Source: Pararhodobacter zhoushanensis (GTDB lineage Bacteria; Pseudomonadota; Alphaproteobacteria; Rhodobacterales; Rhodobacteraceae). Taken from it: a DNA stretch of 64,000 nt. The position numbers and the translations under genes are program-made. Under the pieces are notes generated by a model. That model made no database searches and was not told the origin of the DNA. It saw only the letters and a list, made by a program, of their open reading frames with translations. Numbering within the stretch: the first letter of the stretch is position 1; the number at the start of each line of letters is the position of its first letter. Where the stretch lies: assembly GCF_025949695.1 (NCBI RefSeq), contig NZ_JAPDFL010000001.1, positions 3,785,501 through 3,849,500 on the forward strand, written 5' to 3'. Of the stretch, positions 44,946 to 53,666 are shown piece by piece.

Positions 44946-45157
44946 CCCCGCCGAACGGGCGGGATTCCACCCACCCGCCAGCCCGATGTGTCGAAATCCA
45001 CCCATTTCCCTCCCGCGATCTGTGATTTTTTCGCGCAGCACCGTTGCGCATGCTTGCTTCACGTCCCGGTGATCCGCCTGATGCCCCCATGCCCCGGCTG
45101 TCTGAGGAGCCGGACGGGGCCTGCCCAAAAACAAACCAAGTCCATGGGAGGACTATC

Positions 45158-46132
45158 ATGAGTCTGTTCAAGTTCACGGCGCTGGCCGCTGCCGCGCTGC
45201 TGACCGCTGCCCCCGCCGTCGCTCAGGACCGCGCGGGCTGGCCGCAGTCGATCACCATCGGCACGGCCAGTCAGGGCGGCACGTATTTCGTCTATGGCAA
45301 CGGTCTGGCGGGCTATATCGGTGAAGCGCTCGGCATCAACGCCTCGGGCGAAGTGACCGGCGGGCCGGTGCAGAACGCGACGCTGGTGCAACTGGGCGAC
45401 CATGCCATCGGGCTGGTCACCATGGGCCCGGCGTATGAGGCCTGGACCGGTCGCAGCGAACTGGCCCCCGGCCTTGAGCACAGCGATCTGCGCGCGCTGT
45501 TCCCGATGTACCAGACACCGTTCCAGGTGATCACGATGGCCAATTCGGGCATCACCTCGGTCACCGAACTGGCCGGCCACCGCGTCTCGGTCGGCCCGGC
45601 GGGCGGCACGCCCGGCACCTACTGGCCGCGCTTCCTCGAGACGCTGGGCGTTGAGGCAAACGTGTCGAACGCCGGTGCCGCGGATGCAGCCGGTCAGCTG
45701 AAAGACGGCCTGATCGACGCCTTTGCCTTTGCCGCTGGTGTGCCGATCTCGGCCTTCTCGCAGCTGGCAGCCGAGGCTGACGTGCGCATGTTCGGCTTCA
45801 CCGAAGCCGAACTGGCCACCCTGCTGGCCGCCCATCCCGAAGTCGCCCCGCTGAACATCCCGGCAGGCACCTACCCCGGTCACGACTATGACCAGCAATC
45901 GGTCTCGATGTGGAACTACGCCATCGCCAATGCGTCGATGTCGGAAAGCCTGGCCTATGAGATCGTCAAGCTGGTGATGGAAAACCCCGACCGCATGATG
46001 GAAATCCACCGTGCCGCCGAGGAAACCATCATGGACAACGTGCTGAACAACACCTTCATGCCGTTCCACCCCGGTGCCGTGCGCTACTACCAAGAGCACG
46101 GGATCGAGATCCCCGAAAACCTGCGCGGCTGA
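45158..46132 (+). CDS. TAXI family TRAP transporter substrate-binding protein
   Basis: A 324-residue periplasmic protein. Signal peptide about 1-23 (ends AVAQ). The mature chain opens PQSITIGTASQGGTYFVYGNGLAG, the TAXI signature; VTGGPVQNATLVQLGDHAIGLVTMGPAYEAWTG and PAGTYPGHDYDQQSVSMWNYAIAN are also typical. GGGAGGA precedes the ATG. It is divided from the permease gene by a strong terminator. Members bind dicarboxylates or amino acids such as glutamate. It lies under the dctB/dctD pair. Confidence 0.9.
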   Translation: MSLFKFTALAAAALLTAAPAVAQDRAGWPQSITIGTASQGGTYFVYGNGLAGYIGEALGINASGEVTGGPVQNATLVQLGDHAIGLVTMGPAYEAWTGRSELAPGLEHSDLRALFPMYQTPFQVITMANSGITSVTELAGHRVSVGPAGGTPGTYWPRFLETLGVEANVSNAGAADAAGQLKDGLIDAFAFAAGVPISAFSQLAAEADVRMFGFTEAELATLLAAHPEVAPLNIPAGTYPGHDYDQQSVSMWNYAIANASMSESLAYEIVKLVMENPDRMMEIHRAAEETIMDNVLNNTFMPFHPGAVRYYQEHGIEIPENLRG

Positions 46133-46153
46133 TCGGCCTGCCAGACACCACGG

Positions 46154-46186
46154 GGCCGGGAGCAGAACAACTGCCCCGGCCTTTTT
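46154..46186 (+). terminator. Intrinsic terminator between TAXI binding protein and permease genes
   Basis: GGCCGGG (46154-46160) pairs with CCCGGCC (46175-46181), followed by TTTTT (46182-46186). As after tctC, it could keep the binding protein in excess over the permease. Confidence 0.75.
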
Positions 46187-46208
46187 GATAAGGGGCGGAG
46201 GGATACCC

Positions 46209-48392
46209 ATGTCGACAACCAAGCTTGCGGCCACTGCGGCCGAACCTGAAATCGCATCCGAGACCATCGCCGAGGGTGTCGATGATGAGGTGATCTCGTC
46301 CAACCAGCGCGTGTTTGGCGGCAATCTGGGCCTGCTGATGGCCGCGCTCTGCGTGCTCTACACCAGCTTCCATATCTTCGTGATGAACGTCTACCCGCTG
46401 GAACCGTGGGTATACCGGCTGATCCATGTCGGCGGCGGTCTGGCGCTAGGCTTTGTGCTCTACGCCGCGCGCGGGCTGCCCGACACGGGCGAGGATGCGT
46501 CGCTCAGCGTGACCGAACGGGCCCTGACGCTCGGCTCTGCCGTGCTGCTGGCCGTCGCGGGCGGACAACTGGCGGCGATGTGGATCATGGGTGATCTGGT
46601 GACCACGGGCGCACCGGCGACCAAACATCTCTACACCTTCGGCTATCCGCTGATTGGCGGCACGCTGCTGGCACTGGGGGCCTCGTGGAGCGCCCCGACC
46701 CGCCGCCGCACGACGCTGAGCTGGGCCGACAACCTGCTGTCGCTGGCTGCGGTCATCGTCGCGCTCTATATCATCATCCATGCCGATTTCCTGCGCATCC
46801 GCGCGCAAGTCTTCCCGCATCCCAACGACATGTGGGCCTCGATTGCCGGGATCGTGCTGATCCTCGAACTGACCCGGCGGCTGGCGGGCTTGGCACTGGT
46901 GATGATCGTCGCGGTGTTCATCGCCTATGGCTTCCTCGGGCCCTGGCTGCCGGGCGTGTTGTTCCACAACGGCTATGCCCCGGCGCGGTTCTTCGCCTTT
47001 ATCTATACCGATAACGGCATCCTCGGGCCAACCACCTCGATCTCGTCGACCTATATCATCCTGTTCATCGCCTTTGCCGCCTTCCTGCAGGCGTCGCGGG
47101 TGGGTGAGTATTTCGTCAACTTCGCCTTCGCCGCCGCCGGTGGCTCGCGGGGCGGTCCGGCCAAGGTGGCAGTGTTTGCTTCGGGGCTGATGGGGATGAT
47201 CAACGGCACCTCGGCGGGTAACGTCGTGGCGACCGGCTCGCTGACCATCCCGCTGATGAAAAAGGTCGGCTACAAACCGCAGACGGCAGCCTCGGTCGAG
47301 GCAGCGGCGTCGACTGGCGGGCAGATCATGCCGCCGATCATGGGCGCCGGTGCGTTCATCATGTCGGAAATCACCGCCATTCCCTACCGCGATATCGCCA
47401 TCGCGGCGCTGATCCCGGCGATCCTGTATTTCGTGTCGGTCTATTTCATGGTCGACAAGGAAGCGCTGAAACACAACATGAAGGGCCTGCCGCGCGACCA
47501 GCTGCCTTCGTTCCGGCTGATGCTGAAACGGGTGTTCCTGTTCATCCCGATCATCATCCTGATCGGCGCGTTGTTCATGGGCTATTCGGTGATCCGAGCG
47601 GGTACGCTGTCGATGGCGGCAGCGGCGGTGGTCAGCTGGCTGACCCCGACCAAGATGGGCATCAAGGAGATCTTCTGGGGTCTTGAGATCGCCGCCCGTA
47701 TGGCGCTGCAGATGGTCGCCGTCTGTGCGGCGGCCGGGGTGATCGTCGGCGTCATCGCGCTGACCGGGATCGGCACCCGCTTCTCGTCGCTGCTGCTGAG
47801 CCTTGCGGGGCAAAGCCAACTGGTCGGCATGATGTTCGCGATGCTGGTGGCGATCATCCTTGGCATGGGGATGCCGACGACGGCGGCCTATGCGGTGGCG
47901 GCCGCAGTGATCGCGCCGGGCCTGATCCGCATGGGGATCGAACCACTGACCGCGCACTTCTTCATCTTCTACTACGCGGTGATCTCGGCCATCACACCCC
48001 CGGTGGCACTGGCCGCTTATGCCGGAGCCGCGATTGCGCAGTCGGATCCGATGAAGACCTCGGTCGAGAGCTTCAAGTTCGGCCTCGCAGCCTTTGTCGT
48101 GCCGTTCATGTTCTTCTATTCGTCTGAAATGCTGATGCAGGGCGAATGGATCGACATCCTGCACGTCTTTGTCACGGCGCTGTTCGGCATCTACATGATG
48201 GCCTCGGCAGTGCAGGGCTGGATGTTCGGACGGCTGAACACCGTGTTGCGGGTGATCACGCTGATCGGCGCGCTGGGGATGATCAAGGGCGGCTGGATGA
48301 CCGATCTGGGCGGGCTGGTCATCGCAGTCGTGGTGATTGCCATCCAGCGCGGGCTGTTGTCGCCCAGGACCATCACCCGCGGGATGGACTGA
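46209..48392 (+). CDS. TRAP transporter fused permease (TAXI type, 4TM+12TM)
   Basis: A 727-residue membrane protein with the DctQ-like small subunit fused to the DctM-like large one, the usual form in TAXI systems. The large part has FASGLMGMINGTSAGNVVATGSLTIPLMKKVGYKPQTAASVEAAASTGGQIMPPIMGAGAFIM, its hallmark, and GMGMPTTAAYAVAAAVIAPGLI plus YAVISAITPPVALAAYAGAAIA. The start at 46209 has GGAGG before it. It takes substrate from the TAXI protein with sodium or proton symport. Confidence 0.93.
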   Translation: MSTTKLAATAAEPEIASETIAEGVDDEVISSNQRVFGGNLGLLMAALCVLYTSFHIFVMNVYPLEPWVYRLIHVGGGLALGFVLYAARGLPDTGEDASLSVTERALTLGSAVLLAVAGGQLAAMWIMGDLVTTGAPATKHLYTFGYPLIGGTLLALGASWSAPTRRRTTLSWADNLLSLAAVIVALYIIIHADFLRIRAQVFPHPNDMWASIAGIVLILELTRRLAGLALVMIVAVFIAYGFLGPWLPGVLFHNGYAPARFFAFIYTDNGILGPTTSISSTYIILFIAFAAFLQASRVGEYFVNFAFAAAGGSRGGPAKVAVFASGLMGMINGTSAGNVVATGSLTIPLMKKVGYKPQTAASVEAAASTGGQIMPPIMGAGAFIMSEITAIPYRDIAIAALIPAILYFVSVYFMVDKEALKHNMKGLPRDQLPSFRLMLKRVFLFIPIIILIGALFMGYSVIRAGTLSMAAAAVVSWLTPTKMGIKEIFWGLEIAARMALQMVAVCAAAGVIVGVIALTGIGTRFSSLLLSLAGQSQLVGMMFAMLVAIILGMGMPTTAAYAVAAAVIAPGLIRMGIEPLTAHFFIFYYAVISAITPPVALAAYAGAAIAQSDPMKTSVESFKFGLAAFVVPFMFFYSSEMLMQGEWIDILHVFVTALFGIYMMASAVQGWMFGRLNTVLRVITLIGALGMIKGGWMTDLGGLVIAVVVIAIQRGLLSPRTITRGMD

Positions 48393-48434
48393 GACCGGGA
48401 AATGCGAGGGGCTGCTCGCCCCTCGCGCTCCCCG

Positions 48435-48464
48435 CCAGAGGAGGGGGCACGCCCCCTCCTCTGG
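48435..48464. terminator. Long GT/AC-loop hairpin after the TRAP permease
   Basis: CCAGAGGAGGGGGC (48435-48448) pairs perfectly over 14 bp with GCCCCCTCCTCTGG (48451-48464) with an AC loop. It lies between convergent genes and adjoins the repeat element that begins at 48476. Confidence 0.65.
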
Positions 48465-48475
48465 ACTCCTCCCGT

Positions 48476-48590
48476 GGATATTTTCAGACAGAAAATGAAA
48501 CAGGGTTAACGAAGCTTTATCATCTGTCTCTAAATATCCTGGGGGTGAATTGGCCGTCAGGCCAAGAGGGGGCGAGGCCCCCCTGCCCGG
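48476..48590. repeat. Compound intergenic repeat, second full copy
   Basis: GGATATTT (48476-48483), GACAGAAAATG (48487-48497), TTAA-CGAAGCT-TTAT (48506-48520), CATCTGTC (48521-48528), AAATATCC (48532-48539), TTGGCC-GTCA-GGCCAA and a GGGGG/CCCCC stem. The order matches 31231-31387. Confidence 0.72.
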
Positions 48591-48642
48591 TCGCCCGAGG
48601 GCGCGGCGGCGACAGCCGTCTAGGCCAAGGGCGAAACCCGCC

Positions 48643-48879
48643 CTAGCGTTTGACCTGCTGCCAGAGCCAGATCAGCACCATCGCGCCCAGAACGGCCAGC
48701 ACAAAAGTGATCGCACAGCCGCCGACGGTAACGACGAGACGCAGCGCAAAGCCGCCGACCAGAGCTCCGACGATGCCGATCAGCATCGCGGTCGGCAGAT
48801 CGGCGTCCATCCCCATCAGACGGGTTGCCAGCAGGCCCGCCGCCGCGCCGATCACGACCAGCAGCAAGACCGCGGCCAT
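48643..48879 (-). CDS. GlsB/YeaQ/YmgE-type small membrane protein
   Basis: A 78-residue protein with three predicted membrane helices: about 3-22 (VLLLVVIGAAAGLLATRLMG), 28-46 (TAMLIGIVGALVGGFALRL) and 52-72. GxxxG-like spacing in the helices is typical of the transglycosylase-associated (GlsB) family. It is stress-related in several bacteria; function unknown. It lies 3 nt after rlmN on the minus strand. Confidence 0.8.
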   Translation of the reverse strand: MAAVLLLVVIGAAAGLLATRLMGMDADLPTAMLIGIVGALVGGFALRLVVTVGGCAITFVLAVLGAMVLIWLWQQVKR

Positions 48880-48882
48880 GCG

Positions 48883-50058
48883 TCAGTGCCCCGCCGTCTC
48901 GGCGGCGATCTGGGCCGAGGATTTGCGCCCCCGTTCGGTGGCGGATTTCAGCTGGCCGCAGGCGGCCATGATGTCTTCACCACGCGGCGTGCGGATCGGC
49001 GAGGCGTAGCCGGCCTTGAAGATGATGTCGGCGAAGGCCTCGATCCGCTCCCAGTCCGACCGCTGATAGGGCGCGCCCGGCCATTCGTTGAACGGGATCA
49101 GGTTGATCTTGGCCGGGATGCCCTTGATCAGCCGGACCAGCCGCCGCGCATCTTCGTCAGAATCGTTCACATCCTTGAGCATGACATACTCGAAGGTGAT
49201 CCGCTCGCTGTTGGACAGGCGTGGGTAGTCGCGCAAGGCGCCCAGCAGCGTCTCGATGTTCCATTTCTTGTTGATCGGCACCAGCCGGTCGCGGACCTCG
49301 TCCGTGGTGGCGTGGAAGCTGATCGCCAGCAGGCAGCCGATCTCATCCGCCGTGCGGGCGATTTCGGGCACCACGCCCGAGGTCGACAGGGTGATCCGGC
49401 GGCGCGACAGGGCGATGCCCTCGCCGTCCATGACGATCTTCATCGCGTCGCGGACGTTGTCGAAGTTGTAGAGCGGTTCGCCCATGCCCATCAGCACGAC
49501 ATTCGAAATAAGGCGCTCTTCCCGTCGCGCCTCGCCCGGGATCGACCATTCCTGCAAATCATCGCGCGCGATCAGCACCTGACCGACGATCTCGGCCGCC
49601 GTCAGGTTGCGCACGAGTTTCTGCGTGCCGGTGTGGCAGAACGAGCAGGTCAGCGTGCAGCCGACCTGGCTGGAGATGCACAGCGTGCCCCGACCCTCTT
49701 CGGGGATGTAAACCGTCTCGACCTCATGCCCGCCATTGATCCGCAGCAGATACTTGCGCGTGCCATCGGCCGAGACCTGTTTGGTGACGATCTCGGGCAG
49801 CTGGATCTGGAACGTGCGGTCCAGAAAGGCGCGGTAGTCCTTGCTCAGATTGGTCATCGCGGTGAATTCGCGCACGCCCCAGTGATAGAGCCACTGCCAG
49901 ATCTGGCCTTCGCGCATCTTCGCCTGTTTCTCGGGCGTGCCATGCGCGATCAGCGCCGCGCGCAGCTGTGTGCGGGTCATGCCGATCAGGTTGGGTGTCT
50001 CGCTTTCGATGTCCTTGCGCGGGATGGTCAGGACGTCTTGCGTGATGGGGGCAGTCAT
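48883..50058 (-). CDS. rlmN: Dual-specificity 23S rRNA/tRNA adenine-C2 methyltransferase RlmN
   Basis: A 391-residue radical-SAM enzyme. The cluster motif CxxxCxxC is in [43 protein letters not shown] [17 protein letters not shown] and the catalytic Cys near the C-terminus in [13 protein letters not shown] are present. It methylates A2503 of 23S rRNA and A37 of some tRNAs. Start MTAPITQ at 50058 is chosen because the preceding in-frame residues are arginine-rich and lack similarity. Confidence 0.94.
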   Translation of the reverse strand: MTAPITQDVLTIPRKDIESETPNLIGMTRTQLRAALIAHGTPEKQAKMREGQIWQWLYHWGVREFTAMTNLSKDYRAFLDRTFQIQLPEIVTKQVSADGTRKYLLRINGGHEVETVYIPEEGRGTLCISSQVGCTLTCSFCHTGTQKLVRNLTAAEIVGQVLIARDDLQEWSIPGEARREERLISNVVLMGMGEPLYNFDNVRDAMKIVMDGEGIALSRRRITLSTSGVVPEIARTADEIGCLLAISFHATTDEVRDRLVPINKKWNIETLLGALRDYPRLSNSERITFEYVMLKDVNDSDEDARRLVRLIKGIPAKINLIPFNEWPGAPYQRSDWERIEAFADIIFKAGYASPIRTPRGEDIMAACGQLKSATERGRKSSAQIAAETAGH

Positions 50059-50158
50059 GCGCGTCTCCGTTTGGCACCGCAGCGGTCTGCGCAGCATATA
50101 GGAAAAAGCCGCCGGGCAGAACAGCCCGGCGGCCCTGAAATCGTCAAACGCGCAGCGC

Positions 50159-50689
50159 TTATTCGGCGCAGCGGCGTTGGGCTTCTTCCGTTGCGGCGGT
50201 GATGCCGAACAGGTTGAACGTATCTTGCGTCTGCGTCCCGCGCGACGAGCGCGCGGTCAGAACGGCGCTTTGCCCCCGGCGCATCGACGCAAGGATGCGC
50301 GCATCCTCTTCCGGCGACGCGGCCCAGGCCCATTCGCCATCGACGATCAGCTGGAACACATCGGCACCGATCGTGACCTGCACGGTCGAGTTTTCGGCGA
50401 AAGGATAGCCGCCGGTAAAGGAAATCTCACCCGTCGCGCCCTGCCCCTGACGGTAGGTCGCAAACATCAGAATGTCGCCACGCCGCACGGAAACCGCACG
50501 GCCATCGCGCGTGTTCACGGTTTCCGAGGGCGAAGAAACCGCCCAGCACTCGCGCGGGGTGCCGTCAACAAAGACGCTCCACGCGGTTTCCACGGCGACG
50601 CGGTTGGTCGAATCCTGCGCCTGAGCAGGAAGCGCGGCCAGCAAAGCCATCACTGCACCTGCCGCGCCGAATTTGAACGTTGTTGCCAT
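50159..50689 (-). CDS. Invasion-associated locus B (IalB) family protein
   Basis: About 176 residues with a signal peptide (ends PAQAQ). The IalB core is recognisable in [49 protein letters not shown] and [30 protein letters not shown] 50689 is preferred for spacing to GGAGG; ATG 50698 is only 2 nt from it. In Rhodobacteraceae the family is extracytoplasmic; the name does not imply virulence here. It is divergent from the asparaginase gene. Confidence 0.85.
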   Translation of the reverse strand: MATTFKFGAAGAVMALLAALPAQAQDSTNRVAVETAWSVFVDGTPRECWAVSSPSETVNTRDGRAVSVRRGDILMFATYRQGQGATGEISFTGGYPFAENSTVQVTIGADVFQLIVDGEWAWAASPEEDARILASMRRGQSAVLTARSSRGTQTQDTFNLFGITAATEEAQRRCAE

Positions 50690-50760
50690 CTGCCTCATCG
50701 CCTCCAGCCTGTGTCATCAACCCCGCGAGCGGCCTTGTTGCACAAGGCTTTGAACTGGCG

Positions 50761-50824
50761 CAACGGGGGTTTGCCCGGTAGCTTGCCTATTACCCCGTTT
50801 TAAGGGGGTTAGAAACCCCCGTTG
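50761..50824 (+). promoter_or_regulatory. Leader with alternative stem-loops before the asparaginase gene
   Basis: CAACGGGGGTTT (50761-50772) can pair over 12 bp with AAACCCCCGTTG (50813-50824). GGGGGTT (50804-50810) can pair instead with AACCCCC (50814-50820), and AACGGGG (50762-50768) with CCCCGTT (50793-50799). The stems exclude one another. The start codon is 36 nt downstream. This is the layout of an attenuator or structured regulator; no effector is known. Confidence 0.45.
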
Positions 50825-50859
50825 GCGGAAAATTGCGCAACTGTGAAGGAGATATGGCC

Positions 50860-51852
50860 ATGAGCGACGTGGGAACAGGGGCGGTACCGCTGGTGGAGCT
50901 GTGGCGCGGAGGGATGCTGGAGAGCCAGCACCTTGGTCATGCCGTCATCTGCGACGCTTCCGGCGTGATCGAATCCTGGGGAAATCCGGCGGCGGTGATC
51001 TATCCGCGCTCGTCCTGCAAGATGATCCAGGCCTTGCCCTTGCTCGAATCGGGTGCGGGCGCGGGGCTGGACAATCGACGACTGGCGCTTGCCTGTGCCT
51101 CGCATCAGGGCTCGGCACTGCATACCGCGGCCGTCGAGAGCTGGCTGGGCGATATGGGGCTGAGCGAACAGGATTTGCGCTGCGGCGCGCATGAACCCAC
51201 CGACATCCCCGAGCGCAATCGCCTGATCTGTTCCGGCGACGCGTTCTGCCAGCTGCACAACAATTGTTCGGGCAAACACGCCGGGTTTCTGATGCTGAAC
51301 AAGCACCTTGGCGGCGGGTCGGAATACACCGAAGTGGATCACCCCGTTCAGCGCGCAATCAAGACCGCCTTTGAAGAAGTCACCGGCGAGGACAGCCCCG
51401 GCTGGGGCATCGACGGCTGCTCGGCTCCGAATTTCGCGACATCGGTCACGGGACTGGCCCGCGCCATGGCCCGCTTTGCGTCGGCGCAAGAGACCGATGC
51501 TCGGAGCCGCGCCATGGTCAAACTGCGCGAGGCCATGCCCGCCCATCCTGAAATGGTCGCCGGCGAAACCCGCGCCTGTACCGAACTGATGCGCGTCATG
51601 GACGGCGTGGCGATCAAGACCGGCGCCGAAGCGGTTTTCGTGGCGATCCTTCCGTCGAAAGGGCTGGGCGTTGCGCTCAAGATCATCGACGGCGGCACCC
51701 GGGCATCGGAGGCCGCGATCGTGGCGATTCTGTCGCGGTTGGGTGTTCTGGACCCGGCGCATCCGATGGCGCTGAAACGGCTGGGTGCGCCTCAGGCCAA
51801 TTGGCGCGGCAAGGTCTGGGGCGAGTTGCGCCGCGCGGACGGGTTCTGCTGA
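50860..51852 (+). CDS. Class 3 (Rhizobium etli AnsA/ReAV-type) asparaginase
   Basis: A 330-residue enzyme of the zinc-containing ReAV family, unrelated to E. coli asparaginases. The two catalytic pairs are present: Ser51/Lys54 in PRSSCKMIQ and Cys136/Lys139 in HNNCSGKHAGFL; Ser81 matches the ReAV supporting serine. ASHQGSALHTAAVESWL and GIDGCSAPNFATSVTGLARAMARF are also typical. ATG 50860 is 8 nt from AAGGAG; ATG 50854 is too close. The reaction is hydrolysis of L-asparagine to aspartate and ammonia. Neighbours do not show a clear pathway. Confidence 0.87.
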   Translation: MSDVGTGAVPLVELWRGGMLESQHLGHAVICDASGVIESWGNPAAVIYPRSSCKMIQALPLLESGAGAGLDNRRLALACASHQGSALHTAAVESWLGDMGLSEQDLRCGAHEPTDIPERNRLICSGDAFCQLHNNCSGKHAGFLMLNKHLGGGSEYTEVDHPVQRAIKTAFEEVTGEDSPGWGIDGCSAPNFATSVTGLARAMARFASAQETDARSRAMVKLREAMPAHPEMVAGETRACTELMRVMDGVAIKTGAEAVFVAILPSKGLGVALKIIDGGTRASEAAIVAILSRLGVLDPAHPMALKRLGAPQANWRGKVWGELRRADGFC

Positions 51853-51871
51853 CCCTCAGGGCTAGGAGCGC

Positions 51872-51986
51872 GGCGCGCGGGGGGCATCGAGCCCCCGCGC
51901 GCCGGTGGGCTTTCGCCCACGCACCAGCCTTCGGGCGTTTCGACGCCGATACACGTCCGGGTTTGCGTATTTGCGGCAAGCTGAAG
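51872..51986 (+). repeat. GC hairpin plus TTGCGTATT...TGAAG element
   Basis: GGCGCGCGGGGG (51872-51883) pairs over 12 bp with CCCCCGCGCGCC (51892-51903). TTGCGTATT-TGC-GGCAAG-C-TGAAG follows (51963-51986) and matches 41682-41705 in 20 of 24 positions. It lies between the asparaginase and GMC genes; the hairpin probably terminates the first. Confidence 0.6.
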
Positions 51987-52047
51987 CACAGGACGCTTGA
52001 ACGATTGGCGCGGTTTGGCGCAGAATTATGTGCGGGAGGGCCTGTGC

Positions 52048-53649
52048 ATGCAGTTCGACTATGTGATCGCCGGCGGAGGCTCGGCCGGCTGCGTTCTGGC
52101 GGCACGGCTGAGCGAAGATGCAAGCGTGTCGGTCTGTCTGATCGAGGCCGGCGGCGCGGGCAAAGACCTGATCATCCGGGCGCCGGCTTTGGTGGCCACA
52201 ATGGTTTCGGGTCGACCCAAGCTCAACAACTGGGCGTTTCGGACGGTGCCGCAGCCCGCGCTGAACGGGCGGCGCGGGTATCAGCCGCGGGGCAAGGCAC
52301 TGGGCGGCTCATCGGCCATCAACGCCATGCTCTATGCGCGCGGACAGCCCGAGGATTACGACGGTTGGGCGGATCTGGGGGCCGAGGGCTGGGACTGGGC
52401 CGCGTGCCGCCCGTATTTCCTGCGCGCCGAGAACAACCAGCGCGGCGCGTCGGTCCACCACGCAACCGGCGGGCCGTTGCAGGTGTCGGACCAGTCCGAG
52501 CCACGCGCCATCACCCGCGCCTTTCTGGACGCCTGTGGTGAGGCGCAGATCCCCGAAACGGCAGATTTCAACGGCTCGCAGCAAGAGGGGGCCGGGTATT
52601 ATCAGGTCACGCAGTTCCATGACGGGCCGCATAAAGGCGAGCGCTGCTCGGCAGCGGCGGCGTATCTGCATCCGGTGATGGCCCGGCCCAACCTGACCGT
52701 GCTGACCCGGTGTCTGGTGCAAAGGGTGGTGATCGCGGACGGACGCGCGACGGGCGTAGAGCTGCGCCGGGGGCGACGGATAGAGCGGCTGTCCGCCCGG
52801 CGCGAGGTTATCGTCTCGGCGGGCGCCTTCGGCTCGCCGCACCTGTTGATGCTGTCAGGCGTCGGCCCCGAGGACGCGCTGCGCGCGCAGGGCATCACGG
52901 TGAACCATGCCCTGCCGGGCGTTGGCCAGAACCTGCAGGACCATCTGGATTATGTGATCAGCTACACCTCGGCCCGGACGGATGTGATCGGCCTGAACCC
53001 CGCCGGTCTGTCGCGGCTGGCCAGAGACGGGCTGCGCTGGCGCAAGACAGGCGGCGGCCTGTTTGCCTCGCCCATGGCCGAGGGCGGTGCATTTCTGCGC
53101 TCTGCCCCAAACGTCAGCCGACCAGATCTGCAACTGCATTTCGTCATCGGCATCGTCGACGATCACCTGCGCAAACTGACACTGTCGAACGGCTTCTCCT
53201 GCCATGTGTGCCTGCTCAGACCCCACTCCCGCGGCACAGTCGGCCTGACCGCGCCAGACCCGGCAGCGCCTCCGCGGATCGACCCGGCCTTCCTGTCCGA
53301 CCCGCGCGATCTGGCGCCGCTGATGCGCGGCGCGCGGCTCATGGAGCAGATCCTGCAAGCCCCACCCCTCGCGCCGTGGCGCAAGCGCAGGCTTTACCCA
53401 CATGACACGTCGGACGCTGCACTCGAGGCCGACATCCGCGCCCGCGCCGATACGATCTACCACCCCGTCGGCACCTGCCGCATCGGCACCGACCCGCTGG
53501 CCGTGACCGACCCACAGCTGTGCGTCCACGGCATCATGGGCCTGCGTGTCGTCGATGCCAGCGTGATGCCAACCGTGGTCAGCGGCAACACCAACGCCCC
53601 GACGATCATGATCGCCGAGCGCGCAGCCGAGATGATCCGCACCGGCTAG
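52048..53649 (+). CDS. GMC family oxidoreductase (choline dehydrogenase-like, substrate unknown)
   Basis: A 533-residue flavoenzyme. FAD fold FDYVIAGGGSAGCVLAARLSE, signature 1 GKALGGSSAINAMLYARGQPEDYD, signature 2 [24 protein letters not shown] and C-terminal YHPVGTCRIG with the catalytic His. It resembles BetA but is not in a bet operon, so other alcohols such as polyols or aryl alcohols are possible. Start MQFDYVI at 52048 has GGGAGGG 7 nt before it. Confidence 0.88.
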   Translation: MQFDYVIAGGGSAGCVLAARLSEDASVSVCLIEAGGAGKDLIIRAPALVATMVSGRPKLNNWAFRTVPQPALNGRRGYQPRGKALGGSSAINAMLYARGQPEDYDGWADLGAEGWDWAACRPYFLRAENNQRGASVHHATGGPLQVSDQSEPRAITRAFLDACGEAQIPETADFNGSQQEGAGYYQVTQFHDGPHKGERCSAAAAYLHPVMARPNLTVLTRCLVQRVVIADGRATGVELRRGRRIERLSARREVIVSAGAFGSPHLLMLSGVGPEDALRAQGITVNHALPGVGQNLQDHLDYVISYTSARTDVIGLNPAGLSRLARDGLRWRKTGGGLFASPMAEGGAFLRSAPNVSRPDLQLHFVIGIVDDHLRKLTLSNGFSCHVCLLRPHSRGTVGLTAPDPAAPPRIDPAFLSDPRDLAPLMRGARLMEQILQAPPLAPWRKRRLYPHDTSDAALEADIRARADTIYHPVGTCRIGTDPLAVTDPQLCVHGIMGLRVVDASVMPTVVSGNTNAPTIMIAERAAEMIRTG

Positions 53650-53666
53650 CGCCTTCTTTGCTCTGC

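Noticed and set aside
45030..45070. Possible sigma-54 promoter (TTGC boxes) before the TAXI gene
   Set aside because: TTGC-like boxes occur but no GG at the right distance upstream; the consensus is not met.
46446..48164. A 572-codon minus-strand frame opposite the TRAP permease
   Set aside because: His/Gln/Asp-rich antisense artefact of a membrane-protein gene.
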